Below are positions 7,326 through 14,196 of a stretch of DNA of 23,237 bases, piece by piece. Position numbers and translations under genes: made by a program. The first letter of the stretch is position 1. The number at the start of each line of letters is the position of its first letter. The notes under the pieces were generated by a model. That model saw only the letters and a program-made list of their open reading frames with translations. It was not told where the DNA came from and did no database searches. The stretch covers positions 1 to 23,237 of the forward strand of contig DGTM01000048.1 in NCBI GenBank assembly GCA_002394305.1, written 5' to 3'. Source of the stretch: Prevotellaceae bacterium UBA4336 (GTDB taxonomy: Bacteria > Bacteroidota > Bacteroidia > Bacteroidales > Bacteroidaceae).

Positions 7326-8014
7326 ATAAGCAGGGTGTTCGGCAGATGTTCGACCGCATCGCGCCGACCTACGACAAGCTGAACCACTTGATGTCGCTCG
7401 GCATCGACCGCCGATGGCGACGCACAGCCGTGGATGCCCTCGGCAAGCACCGTCCGCAGACCCTCCTCGACATCGCCACCGGCACGGGCGACTTCGCCAT
7501 GCTTCTTGCTGAGCGTCTGCACCCGCAGCACATCACGGGGGCCGACATCAGCGAAGGCATGATGGCCGTGGGGCGCGAGAAGGTCAAGGAGGCTGGACTG
7601 CAGGACGTCATCTACTTCCAGTATGAGGACTGCCTGAAGCTCTCCTTCCCCGACGGCTCCTTCGACGCTGTGACGTCGGCCTACGGCGTGCGCAACTTCC
7701 AGGACCTCGACGCAGGGCTGCGCGAGATGTGGCGCGTGCTCCGTCCCGGCGGGCACCTGCTCATCGTGGAGCTCACGCCCCCACCCCACTTCCCCATGAA
7801 GCAGCTGTTCTGGCTCTATGCGCACGTCGTGATGCCCCTGCTGGGACGGCTCATCAGCCACGACGACAGTGCCTACACCTACCTGCCGGCCTCGATGGAA
7901 GCCTTCCCGCAGGCAGAAGAGATGGAAGGCATCCTGCACAAAGCCGGCTTCGCAGATGTGGAGTGGCGACGCTTCACCTTCGGCATCAGCACAATGTACC
8001 TGGCGAGGAAATAA
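7310..8014 (+). CDS. ubiE: Demethylmenaquinone/2-octaprenyl benzoquinone methyltransferase
   Basis: A 234-residue SAM-dependent C-methyltransferase that performs the last step of menaquinone synthesis (menG role; Bacteroidota use menaquinone, so this is the likely function). The signature YDKLNHLMSLGIDRRWR is at 21-37, the SAM motif LLDIATGTGDF at 52-62, and the second family signature around SAYGVRNFQDLDAGL is present. The ATG at 7310 lies in an ATGAATT heptamer array, and residues 1-6 (MNYELN) are read from it. The same array contains other ATGs one unit apart but in different frames. It is followed 19 bases later by aroE, which also begins in heptamers. Confidence 0.95.
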   Translation: MNYELNKQGVRQMFDRIAPTYDKLNHLMSLGIDRRWRRTAVDALGKHRPQTLLDIATGTGDFAMLLAERLHPQHITGADISEGMMAVGREKVKEAGLQDVIYFQYEDCLKLSFPDGSFDAVTSAYGVRNFQDLDAGLREMWRVLRPGGHLLIVELTPPPHFPMKQLFWLYAHVVMPLLGRLISHDDSAYTYLPASMEAFPQAEEMEGILHKAGFADVEWRRFTFGISTMYLARK

Positions 8015-8025
8015 AAGAAAGGAAA

Positions 8026-8046
8026 AGTGAATAGTGAAAAGTGAAA
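8026..8046. repeat. Short heptamer array carrying the aroE start codon
   Basis: Three 7-base units, AGTGAAT, AGTGAAA and AGTGAAA, cover 8026-8046. The GTG at 8034-8036 in the second unit is the only usable start in the aroE frame; the first unit carries an in-frame TGA at 8028-8030. The same unit type occurs at 5047-5074. Confidence 0.75.
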
Positions 8047-8975
8047 AATTTGCTGCAGCCCCGAGTTCTCCCGGCAAAGAGGCCGCGAGGAGGGCGCTAT
8101 ATGGACTCATTGGTTACCCTCTCGGGCACAGCTTCAGCAGAGGGTTCTTTACGGAGAAGTTCGCACGCGAAGGTATCGACGCCGAGTACCTTAACTTCGA
8201 GATACCCGATGCCTCGATGCTCCTTGATGTGATTCGCGAAAACCCCGGGCTGCGCGGCCTGAACGTCACGCTGCCCCACAAGCAGGCCGTCATCCCCCTG
8301 CTCGACGAACTGAGCGACGAAGCACGCGAGATAGGGGCCGTCAATGTGATAAGGATAGAGACCCCCTCTAACTCCCCCTTTAGGGGGAGAACCCAAGAAG
8401 ACCTCCCCATAGAAGGGGAGTGGAAGGGGGCTGTCCTCAAGGGCTTCAACAGCGACATCATTGGTTTCACCGAGAGCATCAAGCCGCTCCTCAAGCCTTG
8501 GCACAGGAAAGCCCTCGTCCTGGGCACCGGCGGCGCAAGCAAGGCCATCTGCGTGGGGCTGAAGCGCCTCGGGCTGGAATGGACCTACGTTAGCCGAAAA
8601 AGCCTCACCCCCGGCCCCTCTCCCGTGGGAGAGGGGAGTGGGCTGCTGGTTTCTCCCCTCTCCCACGGGAGAGGGGTCGGGGGTGAGGCTGGATCGGAGG
8701 TGAGGCTGTCTTATTCCGACCTCACAGCCGAGGTGATGCAGGCGCACACCGTCATCGTCAACTGCTCGCCCGTCGGGATGTTCCCCAAGGTGGACGCCGC
8801 ACCGGCCATCCCCTATGAATATCTCACCCCGCAGCACTTGCTCTTCGACTGCGTCTACAATCCCGAGGACACGCTCTTCATGCAGAAAGGCCGCGCACAG
8901 GGCGCAACGGTCAAGAACGGCCTGGAGATGCTGCACCTGCAGGCCCTGGCAAGCTGGCGCTTCTGGAACGAATAG
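8034..8975 (+). CDS. aroE: Shikimate dehydrogenase with two repeat-derived insertions and an N-terminal extension
   Basis: A 313-residue enzyme, about 60 longer than usual, that reduces 3-dehydroshikimate to shikimate with NADPH in the aromatic amino acid pathway. The shikimate site is intact: GYPLGHSFS (28-35), NVTLPHK with catalytic Lys83, and FNSD with Asp141. The cofactor loop GTGGASK is at 164-170, and VNCSPVGM and VKNGLEMLHLQA follow. Residues 1-21 precede the normal start of the fold, and the frame opens at a GTG in a heptamer array. Residues about 110-133 and 189-222 are Pro/Gly-rich and map exactly onto palindromic DNA at 8359-8432 and 8601-8690. Both fall at surface-loop-like junctions, and all catalytic residues survive, so activity is plausible. 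Confidence 0.93.
   Translation: MKSEKFAAAPSSPGKEAARRALYGLIGYPLGHSFSRGFFTEKFAREGIDAEYLNFEIPDASMLLDVIRENPGLRGLNVTLPHKQAVIPLLDELSDEAREIGAVNVIRIETPSNSPFRGRTQEDLPIEGEWKGAVLKGFNSDIIGFTESIKPLLKPWHRKALVLGTGGASKAICVGLKRLGLEWTYVSRKSLTPGPSPVGEGSGLLVSPLSHGRGVGGEAGSEVRLSYSDLTAEVMQAHTVIVNCSPVGMFPKVDAAPAIPYEYLTPQHLLFDCVYNPEDTLFMQKGRAQGATVKNGLEMLHLQALASWRFWNE
8359..8432. repeat. Compound G+C-rich palindrome inside aroE (insertion 1)
   Basis: Two self-complementary hairpins (8372-8378 with 8383-8389; 8402-8408 with 8415-8420) are nested inside an outer imperfect inverted repeat (about 8359-8379 with 8412-8432). The motif CTCCCCCTTTAGGGGGAG resembles the hairpin downstream of the Gfo/Idh gene at 18136-18153. 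It is translated as about residues 110-133 of AroE. Confidence 0.8.
8601..8690. repeat. 90-base near-perfect palindrome inside aroE (insertion 2)
   Basis: The arms 8601-8638 and 8653-8690 are inverted copies matching at 37 of 38 bases around a 14-base centre. Each arm holds a smaller palindrome (CTCTCCCGTGGGAGAG and its partner). At 90 bases it is exactly 30 codons and leaves the frame open, translated as Pro/Gly-rich residues 190-219. Confidence 0.93.
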
Positions 8976-9254
8976 TCCCGCCACAGGGCAGATAATTCCT
9001 TAGAACACAACACGAACTTCCGCTGGGCACGGAACCAAATTCCGTTCTCCACAACACGAACTTCCGTTCCCTGCGGCACTAAAATCCTCGCCGCAGGGAA
9101 CAAAACTTTTTTAGTGGCACGGAAATATATTTCCAAAGCACTAAAATATATTTCCAAGGCTCTGAAATTTATTTCAAAGGCTTGGAAATAGTTTTATTCC
9201 CTGTGGCGAGGAATTTGTCTTGCCGAGGAAAAGAAAAATATGTGGGGTGGAAAA
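8976..9254. other. Repeat-rich convergent intergenic region between aroE and the xylanase gene
   Basis: No gene is seen here. It holds a 16-base direct repeat (9007-9022 and 9051-9066), a hairpin (9066-9101) and a further inverted partner of that hairpin at about 9190-9210 (TTCCCTGTGGCGAGG), so two alternative stems could form. Several GGAAATATATTTCC-like palindromes lie at 9121-9190. Since both flanking genes end here it probably serves as a two-way terminator zone. Confidence 0.6.
9066..9112 (+). terminator. Probable intrinsic terminator after aroE
   Basis: A perfect 12-bp stem (GTTCCCTGCGGC at 9066-9077 with 9090-9101) with a 12-base loop is followed by AAAAC and six T (9107-9112). The T-run starts a few bases late for a textbook terminator. 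Confidence 0.5.
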
Positions 9255-10346
9255 CTACTTGTCCGCCGTGATGCGATAGTAGGCCGGCTTGGGCTGGAGG
9301 GCTTTGTCGAAGAGGAGCGGATGATTCTTCTCGCCGAGCCACGAGCAGCCGTCGTGCAGGTTCCAGAAGGTGACGCAGTCTATCTTGTCGCGAAGGCGGC
9401 GGAAGGTCTTGAACAGACGCTCGTACTGCCGGGCCAGAAGTTCCTGTATGGTGTCCGACATCTCCACGCCTTGCCGGTCGAACTGGAGCTGTCCGCCCAT
9501 CTCCTCGCTGGCCCGCACGTCGAGTTCCGTCACGTGGATGTGCTCCACGAGAGGCGCGTAGAGACGGAGCGCGGCCTCCAGCTCCTCCACGCTCGGCCCG
9601 TAGATGTTGTAGTGTCCCTGCATGCCGATGCCGTCGATGGGCACGCCTTCGCTCCGCATGCGCAGCACCATCTCGTAGATGTTCCGCGCCTTGCGGGGAT
9701 TCGTCTCGTTGTAGTCGTTGTAGAAGAGCAGGGCCTTCGGGTCGGCCTCGCGTGCGAAGCGGAAAGCCTTGGCAATGAATTCGTCGCCGCAGAGCCGGTA
9801 GAGCCTGGACTGACGGTAGGGGTTCTCGCCGCCGTCGCTCATGGCTTCGTTCACGACATCCCAGGCGTAAATGATGTCGGCGTAGCGCTTCATGACGGTG
9901 TGGATGTGGTCCCGGAGCCGTTCGTAAAAGGTCTCCTTGCTCACGGGGTTTCCCTTGTCGTCGGAGAACATCCAGTCGGCGAACTGGTTGTGCCAGACGA
10001 GGCAATGGCCACGCATCTTGATGCCGTTCTGCCGGCAGAAGTCTGCGATGCGGTCGGCCTCGTCCCATCGCCATACGCCGGGCGCGGGATGGAGCGACGC
10101 AGGCTTCATGGCGTTCTCGCACGTCACGCTGTTGAACTCCTTGCGGATAAGCTCCTGTTCGGCCTCGATGCGCACGTTCCGTCCGTTCAGCGAGACGCCC
10201 ACGAGGAAGTCCTTCGCGAAGACATCCTTCAGTCCCTGCGCCGAGGTGTTCCCCTTGCTCTGTGCCGAAATGTGCAAGGCAAGGAGCATCAGGAGGAGAG
10301 ACGCTCCGAATCTCCTCAGATGGAGTTTCGCTGCATTCGTCTTCAC
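9255..10346 (-). CDS. Secreted endo-1,4-beta-xylanase, glycoside hydrolase family 10
   Basis: A 363-residue GH10 (beta/alpha)8-barrel enzyme expected to cleave beta-1,4-xylan backbones outside the cytoplasm. A signal peptide covers about residues 1-29 (ASLLLMLLALHISAQ). The acid/base Glu167 lies in WDVVNEA and the nucleophile Glu274 in HVTELDV, both in the standard context; RGHCLVWHNQ (112-121) and TFWNLHDGCSW are further family motifs. No binding module is attached. The start is a GTG at 10344-10346 overlapping the fcl stop as GTGA, which implies translational coupling to a GDP-fucose gene, an unusual partnership. Downstream is the repeat-rich convergent region. Confidence 0.95.
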   Translation of the reverse strand: MKTNAAKLHLRRFGASLLLMLLALHISAQSKGNTSAQGLKDVFAKDFLVGVSLNGRNVRIEAEQELIRKEFNSVTCENAMKPASLHPAPGVWRWDEADRIADFCRQNGIKMRGHCLVWHNQFADWMFSDDKGNPVSKETFYERLRDHIHTVMKRYADIIYAWDVVNEAMSDGGENPYRQSRLYRLCGDEFIAKAFRFAREADPKALLFYNDYNETNPRKARNIYEMVLRMRSEGVPIDGIGMQGHYNIYGPSVEELEAALRLYAPLVEHIHVTELDVRASEEMGGQLQFDRQGVEMSDTIQELLARQYERLFKTFRRLRDKIDCVTFWNLHDGCSWLGEKNHPLLFDKALQPKPAYYRITADK

Positions 10347-11284
10347 CTTTCAGCCCTCATGGGATTGTGCAGGAAGTCATCGTAGCTCAAGCGGATGCCG
10401 TCCTCCAGCTCCGTCTTGTAGGTCCACCCGAGGGCTTTGGCTTTCGACACATCGAGCAGCTTTCTGGGCGTTCCGTTCGGCCTCGTCGTGTCCCACTCTA
10501 TGCGTCCCTTGTAGCCCACCACCTTAGCCACCAGCTCGGTGAGCGCCTTGATGGTCAGCTCCTTGCCCGTTCCGGCGTTGACCGTCTCGTTGCCGCTGTA
10601 GTTGTTCATCAGGAAGACACAGAGGTTGGCAAGGTCGTCCACATAGAGGAACTCGCGCAGCGGCGAGCCGTCGCCCCAGCAGGTGACGCTCTCCAGGCCA
10701 GCCTCCTTTGCCTCGTGGAAGCGCCGTATCAGCGCCGGCAGCACGTGGCTGTGCTCGGGATGATAGTTGTCGTTGGGTCCGTAGAGGTTGGTCGGCATCA
10801 CGGAGATGTAGTCCGTGCCGTACTGACGGTTGAGGAACTCGCAGTACTTCAGGCCGCTTATCTTAGCCAGGGCATAGGCCTCGTTGGTCTTCTCCAGCTC
10901 GCCCGTCAGCAGACAGCTCTCGGGCATGGGTTGCGGAGCCAAGCGCGGATAGATGCACGAGCTGCCCAGGAACTCCAGCTTCTTGCAGCCGTTCTTCCAA
11001 GCAGCATGTATGACGTTCATCTCGAGCACCATGTTTTCGTACATGAAGTCCGCCAGGGCCGACTGGTTGGCAACGATGCCTCCCACCTTTGCGGCAGCGA
11101 GGAAGACGTATTCCGGCTTTTCCTGGGCGAAGAAAGCCTCGACAGCTTCCTGCCTGGTCAGGTCGAGCTCCTTGTGGGTCCTCGTCACGATATTGGTGTA
11201 TCCCTGCCGCTGCAGCTCCCTGACAATTGCAGAGCCCACCATCCCGCGGTGCCCCGCTACGTAAATTTTCGAATTCTGTTCCAT
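10343..11284 (-). CDS. fcl: GDP-L-fucose synthase
   Basis: A 313-residue extended short-chain dehydrogenase that epimerises and reduces GDP-4-keto-6-deoxymannose to GDP-L-fucose, the donor for fucosylated surface glycans. The nucleotide loop GHRGMVGSA is at 11-19, SSCIYP at 108-113, and the catalytic Tyr137 and Lys141 in YALAKISGLKY. PTNLYGPNDNYH and the C-terminal region are complete. It works directly after Gmd and would normally follow it closely; here 571 bases with a GxxExxY gene and period-9 repeats separate them. No TAnnTTTG box lies between, so it is probably still transcribed from upstream. Its stop overlaps the xylanase start. Confidence 0.96.
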   Translation of the reverse strand: MEQNSKIYVAGHRGMVGSAIVRELQRQGYTNIVTRTHKELDLTRQEAVEAFFAQEKPEYVFLAAAKVGGIVANQSALADFMYENMVLEMNVIHAAWKNGCKKLEFLGSSCIYPRLAPQPMPESCLLTGELEKTNEAYALAKISGLKYCEFLNRQYGTDYISVMPTNLYGPNDNYHPEHSHVLPALIRRFHEAKEAGLESVTCWGDGSPLREFLYVDDLANLCVFLMNNYSGNETVNAGTGKELTIKALTELVAKVVGYKGRIEWDTTRPNGTPRKLLDVSKAKALGWTYKTELEDGIRLSYDDFLHNPMRAER

Positions 11285-11312
11285 TTCACACTGAAATTAT
11301 ATTTTTTCATTT

Positions 11313-11838
11313 CACACAGAAATCACAGAAATCACAGAACTCTTCTCTCCCTTGGTGAGTGGTTTGCGCAGTCTCTCTGCGGCATCTGTGTTTTCTGTGT
11401 GACTGTTCAATTCGCTATGCGAGTTATCGCTGTAAGGATATTGTCTGTGTTGAAATTTACCAAAAGACCTACCTCCTTATTCATCAGTCTCAGATAGGTT
11501 AGCAATTGCTTTGCAAACACCTTCTTCATTTCCTCGACTGATTTCAACTCTACTATGACCTTATCTTCTACCAGAACATCAAGTCGTAGTTCTGTCTTCA
11601 ACACATTTCCTTTATAGTTAATAGGCACTTGCATCTGCCTTTCTACTTTCAGGCCACGCTGTTCCAGTTCAAAACACAGAGCCTCTTCATACACAGATTC
11701 AAGCAGTCCGGGGCCCAATTCCTTATAGACATCATAGAAAGCCCCTCTTATCTCGTATGTAATCTCGTTGATGCTCATAATGCGCCAGCACTTGCACTGG
11801 CATGCCTTTTCTGTGATTTCTGTGGTTTCTGTGTGACC
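11313..11838 (-). mobile_element. Putative element: GxxExxY gene bounded by inverted period-9 repeats
   Basis: The left end (11315-11340) is three CACAGAAAT units. The right end (11807-11834) is the inverted series of TTTCTGTGA/G units. Immediately left of the gene another inverted run (TCTGTGTTTTCTGTGTGAC, 11385-11403) closes a small inverted-arm element of its own, with a core at 11341-11384. The whole unit of about 526 bases separates gmd from fcl and is AT-richer than either neighbour: by hand count 24 of 60 bases are G or C at 11461-11520, against 40 of 60 at 12001-12060 in gmd. No target-site duplication could be assigned. That it is mobile is inference. Confidence 0.5.
11407..11778 (-). 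CDS. GxxExxY-family protein, putative PD-(D/E)xK nuclease
   Basis: A 123-residue protein. The defining GxxExxY motif is GLLESVY at 24-30, preceded by the typical helix ITYEIRGAFYDVYKELGP. A nuclease-like core follows: Asp67 in RLDVLV, then Glu77 and Lys79 in VIVELKS, with Gln91 in AKQLLTYL, matching a D-(x9)-ExK-Q pattern of the PD-(D/E)xK superfamily. Length is normal and no key residue is missing. Its cellular role is not established to my knowledge. It lies within the GDP-fucose operon on the same strand, flanked on both sides by inverted period-9 repeats, and is AT-richer than its neighbours, all pointing to later acquisition. A small hairpin (11784-11788 with 11797-11801) lies just upstream of its start. 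Confidence 0.9.
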   Translation of the reverse strand: MSINEITYEIRGAFYDVYKELGPGLLESVYEEALCFELEQRGLKVERQMQVPINYKGNVLKTELRLDVLVEDKVIVELKSVEEMKKVFAKQLLTYLRLMNKEVGLLVNFNTDNILTAITRIAN

Positions 11839-11855
11839 TTTACCTGTCCGTGTGA

Positions 11856-12962
11856 CTACTTCACGATGCCTTTTTCGAGGTATTCGGCCAGGTTAGTGCG
11901 GACTTTCTCTGCGGCGCCTTCGGCGGCGACCTTGCCCATGTCGTGCTCTACCATCAGCTTGACGAGCTGCTCGAAGCTGGTCTTGCCGGGGTCCCAGCCG
12001 AGCCTGGCCTTGGCTTTCGTGGGGTCGCCCCAGAGGTTGACCACGTCGGTGGGACGGTAGAAGTCCTTGCTGACCTCGACCAGCACCTTGCCCACCAGGT
12101 GCTCGGGACCGCTCACGCAGATGCCCTTCTCGTCGATGCCCTCGCCTTCGAACTTGAGCTCGATGCCGACGTGACGGAAGGCCAGGTCGGTGAACTCGCG
12201 GACGGAGTGCTGCACGCCCGTGGCGATGACGAAGTCCTCGGGCTTGTCGTTCTGCAGGATGAGCCACATACATTCCACATAGTCCTTGGCGTAGCCCCAG
12301 TCGCGGAGCGAGTCGAGGTTGCCCAGCAGGAGCTTCTCCTGCTTGCCCTGTGCGATGCGGGCGGCGGCAAGGGTAATCTTGCGGGTGACGAACGTCTCGC
12401 CCCGGCGCTCACTCTCGTGGTTGAACAGGATGCCGGAGCAGCAGAACATGCCGTACGCCTCGCGATATTCCTTGACGATCCAGAAGCCGTAGAGCTTGGC
12501 TACGGCGTAGGGGCTATAGGGGTGAAAGGGCGTGTTCTCGTTCTGCGGCACTTCCTCCACCTTGCCATAGAGTTCGGATGTGGATGCCTGATAGATGCGG
12601 CAGGTGTTCTCCAGATGATTGGTGCGTACGGCTTCGAGTATGCGGAGCACACCCACGGCGTCGACGTCGGCCGTGAACTCCGGTGCGTCGAAGCTGACCT
12701 GCACGTGGCTCTGTGCTGCCAGATTGTATATCTCGGTGGGCTGGACGAGGCCGACCAGCTTGACGAGCGACATGGAGTCACCCATGTCGGCGTAGTGTAG
12801 ATGGAAGTGGGGCGTGCCCTCGAGGTGTGCGATGCGCTCGCGGTAGTCCACCGAGCTGCGGCGGATGATGCCGTGCACCTCGTAGCCCTTGGCAAGGAGG
12901 AACTCGCTCAGGTAGGAACCGTCCTGCCCTGTCACTCCCGTGATAAGTGCGATGTGTTTCAT
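11856..12962 (-). CDS. gmd: GDP-mannose 4,6-dehydratase
   Basis: A 368-residue extended short-chain dehydrogenase converting GDP-D-mannose to GDP-4-keto-6-deoxy-D-mannose, first step toward GDP-L-fucose. The NADP loop TGVTGQDGSYL is at 8-18, the active-site segment STSELYG at 127-133, and Tyr152 and Lys156 form the YxxxK motif. NHESERRGETFVTRKIT is a strong Gmd signature. It follows manC after 51 bases and is in the same operon. The leader has a short period-8 array (12980-13003). Its natural next partner, fcl, is displaced by the GxxExxY unit. Confidence 0.97.
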   Translation of the reverse strand: MKHIALITGVTGQDGSYLSEFLLAKGYEVHGIIRRSSVDYRERIAHLEGTPHFHLHYADMGDSMSLVKLVGLVQPTEIYNLAAQSHVQVSFDAPEFTADVDAVGVLRILEAVRTNHLENTCRIYQASTSELYGKVEEVPQNENTPFHPYSPYAVAKLYGFWIVKEYREAYGMFCCSGILFNHESERRGETFVTRKITLAAARIAQGKQEKLLLGNLDSLRDWGYAKDYVECMWLILQNDKPEDFVIATGVQHSVREFTDLAFRHVGIELKFEGEGIDEKGICVSGPEHLVGKVLVEVSKDFYRPTDVVNLWGDPTKAKARLGWDPGKTSFEQLVKLMVEHDMGKVAAEGAAEKVRTNLAEYLEKGIVK

Positions 12963-12979
12963 TTTAACAGTGGGTATTT

Positions 12980-13003
12980 CGTTTTGACGTTATGGCGTTA
13001 TGG
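12980..13003. repeat. Short period-8 array in the gmd leader
   Basis: Three 8-base units, CGTTTTGA, CGTTATGG and CGTTATGG, lie in the gap between manC and gmd. The unit shares CGTTAT with the array upstream of recA. Confidence 0.6.
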
Positions 13004-13013
13004 CGGGAAGTGC

Positions 13014-14078
13014 TCAGCCTTCCTCGCTGAACTGCTTGATGCGCTGTTCGTCGGAGAGGCGGCAGATGAGCAGCGTGTCGTCGCATTCTGCCACGATGTA
13101 GCCGTCCAGGCCCTGCACCACGACGCGCTTCTCCTGGCTGGCGTGAATGATGCAGTTCGTCGTCTCGTACACCTTGACGTCCTGTCCGATGAGGGCGTTG
13201 CCGTAGATGTCGCGCTCGGAGTTCTCGTGGAGCGAGCCCCACGTGCCCAGGTCGCTCCAGCCGAAGCTGGCGGGGAACACGTAGATCTCATCGGCCTTCT
13301 CCATGACGGCATAGTCGATGGAGATGTTCTCGCAGGTGGGGAACACTTCGTTGATGGCGTCCTGCTCGCGGGCTGTGCCGTAGACGGGCAGCAGGTCCTC
13401 GAATATCTGCGAGAGGGTCGGCTGGTAGACGCGCAGGGCGTTGGCAATGGTGCCGACGTTCCAGATGAAGATGCCTGCGTTCCAGAAGAAGTTGTTCTTC
13501 TGTATGTAGCGCTTGGCGGTGTCGATGTCGGGCTTCTCGCGGAAGGAGTCCACGCGGAAAATCTCCTTGTTGCGGGCCGTGGAGAACGAGAGGTCGGCCT
13601 GGATGTAGCCGTAGCCTGTCTCGGGGCGGGTGGGCTTCATGCCGAGCGTCACCATGGCGTCCGACTCGGACACGAACTTCAGGCTCGAGCTGATGACGCG
13701 TTGGTACTCGGCAGTATCAAGGACGAGGGCATCGCTGGGCGTAACGACGATGTTGGCCTTCGGGTCCTCCGACTTGATGCGCCAGCTGGCGTATGCAATG
13801 CAGGGGGCTGTGTTGCGACGGCAAGGCTCCAGCAGCACGTGGTTCCAGGGCACTTCGGGCAACTGCTCACGCACTATCTCGAGGTACGACGCTGAGGTGA
13901 CAACCCAGGTGTTCTGGGCGGGAATAATCTTCCTGAACCTGTCGAATGTCAGCTGTATGAGGCTGCGGCCACAGCCTAAGACATCGACGAACTGTTTCGG
14001 TCTCTGCGGAGTGCTCATGGGCCAGAAACGGCTGCCAACGCCGCCAGCCATGATTACCAAATGACTATGCTCTTTCAT
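13014..14078 (-). CDS. manC: Mannose-1-phosphate guanylyltransferase
   Basis: A 354-residue nucleotidyltransferase making GDP-mannose from mannose-1-phosphate and GTP, the substrate for Gmd downstream. The pyrophosphorylase signature runs GGVGSRFWPMSTPQRPKQF at 12-30; VTPSDALVLD, ETGYGYIQ and FREKPD follow in family order, with FFWNAGIFIW and SFGWSDLGTWGS. The length fits the stand-alone transferase without a fused isomerase domain. I start at the ATG at 14076-14078; the upstream in-frame extension to 14537 reads through the promoter and antisense to the next gene. A strong promoter at 14100-14131 makes it the first gene of the GDP-fucose operon. Confidence 0.96.
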   Translation of the reverse strand: MKEHSHLVIMAGGVGSRFWPMSTPQRPKQFVDVLGCGRSLIQLTFDRFRKIIPAQNTWVVTSASYLEIVREQLPEVPWNHVLLEPCRRNTAPCIAYASWRIKSEDPKANIVVTPSDALVLDTAEYQRVISSSLKFVSESDAMVTLGMKPTRPETGYGYIQADLSFSTARNKEIFRVDSFREKPDIDTAKRYIQKNNFFWNAGIFIWNVGTIANALRVYQPTLSQIFEDLLPVYGTAREQDAINEVFPTCENISIDYAVMEKADEIYVFPASFGWSDLGTWGSLHENSERDIYGNALIGQDVKVYETTNCIIHASQEKRVVVQGLDGYIVAECDDTLLICRLSDEQRIKQFSEEG

Positions 14079-14099
14079 TGCTTTGTAAAGTTTGAGCGG

Positions 14100-14131
14100 C
14101 AAAGTTAGCACTTTCTTTGCTATTGAACAAA
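14100..14131 (-). promoter_or_regulatory. Predicted promoter of the GDP-fucose operon
   Basis: On the minus strand TAACTTTG (14100-14107) and TTTG (14128-14131) are spaced 20 bases apart, matching both Bacteroidota boxes exactly. It lies 22 bases before the manC start. Confidence 0.75.
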
Positions 14132-14196
14132 GATTGCGCGTGAAAAATATCCTTAATGGGAGAGAAACGAGGCTGTGCCTCCGCTGCGAGGTCTTT

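Noticed and set aside
8034..8975. aroE as a pseudogene
   Set aside because: Although it has two insertions and an odd start, the frame is open throughout and all catalytic and cofactor residues are in place.
11313..11838. Standard insertion sequence with DDE transposase
   Set aside because: The only gene is a 123-residue GxxExxY protein; no DDE or HUH motif and no classic terminal inverted repeat with target duplication was found.
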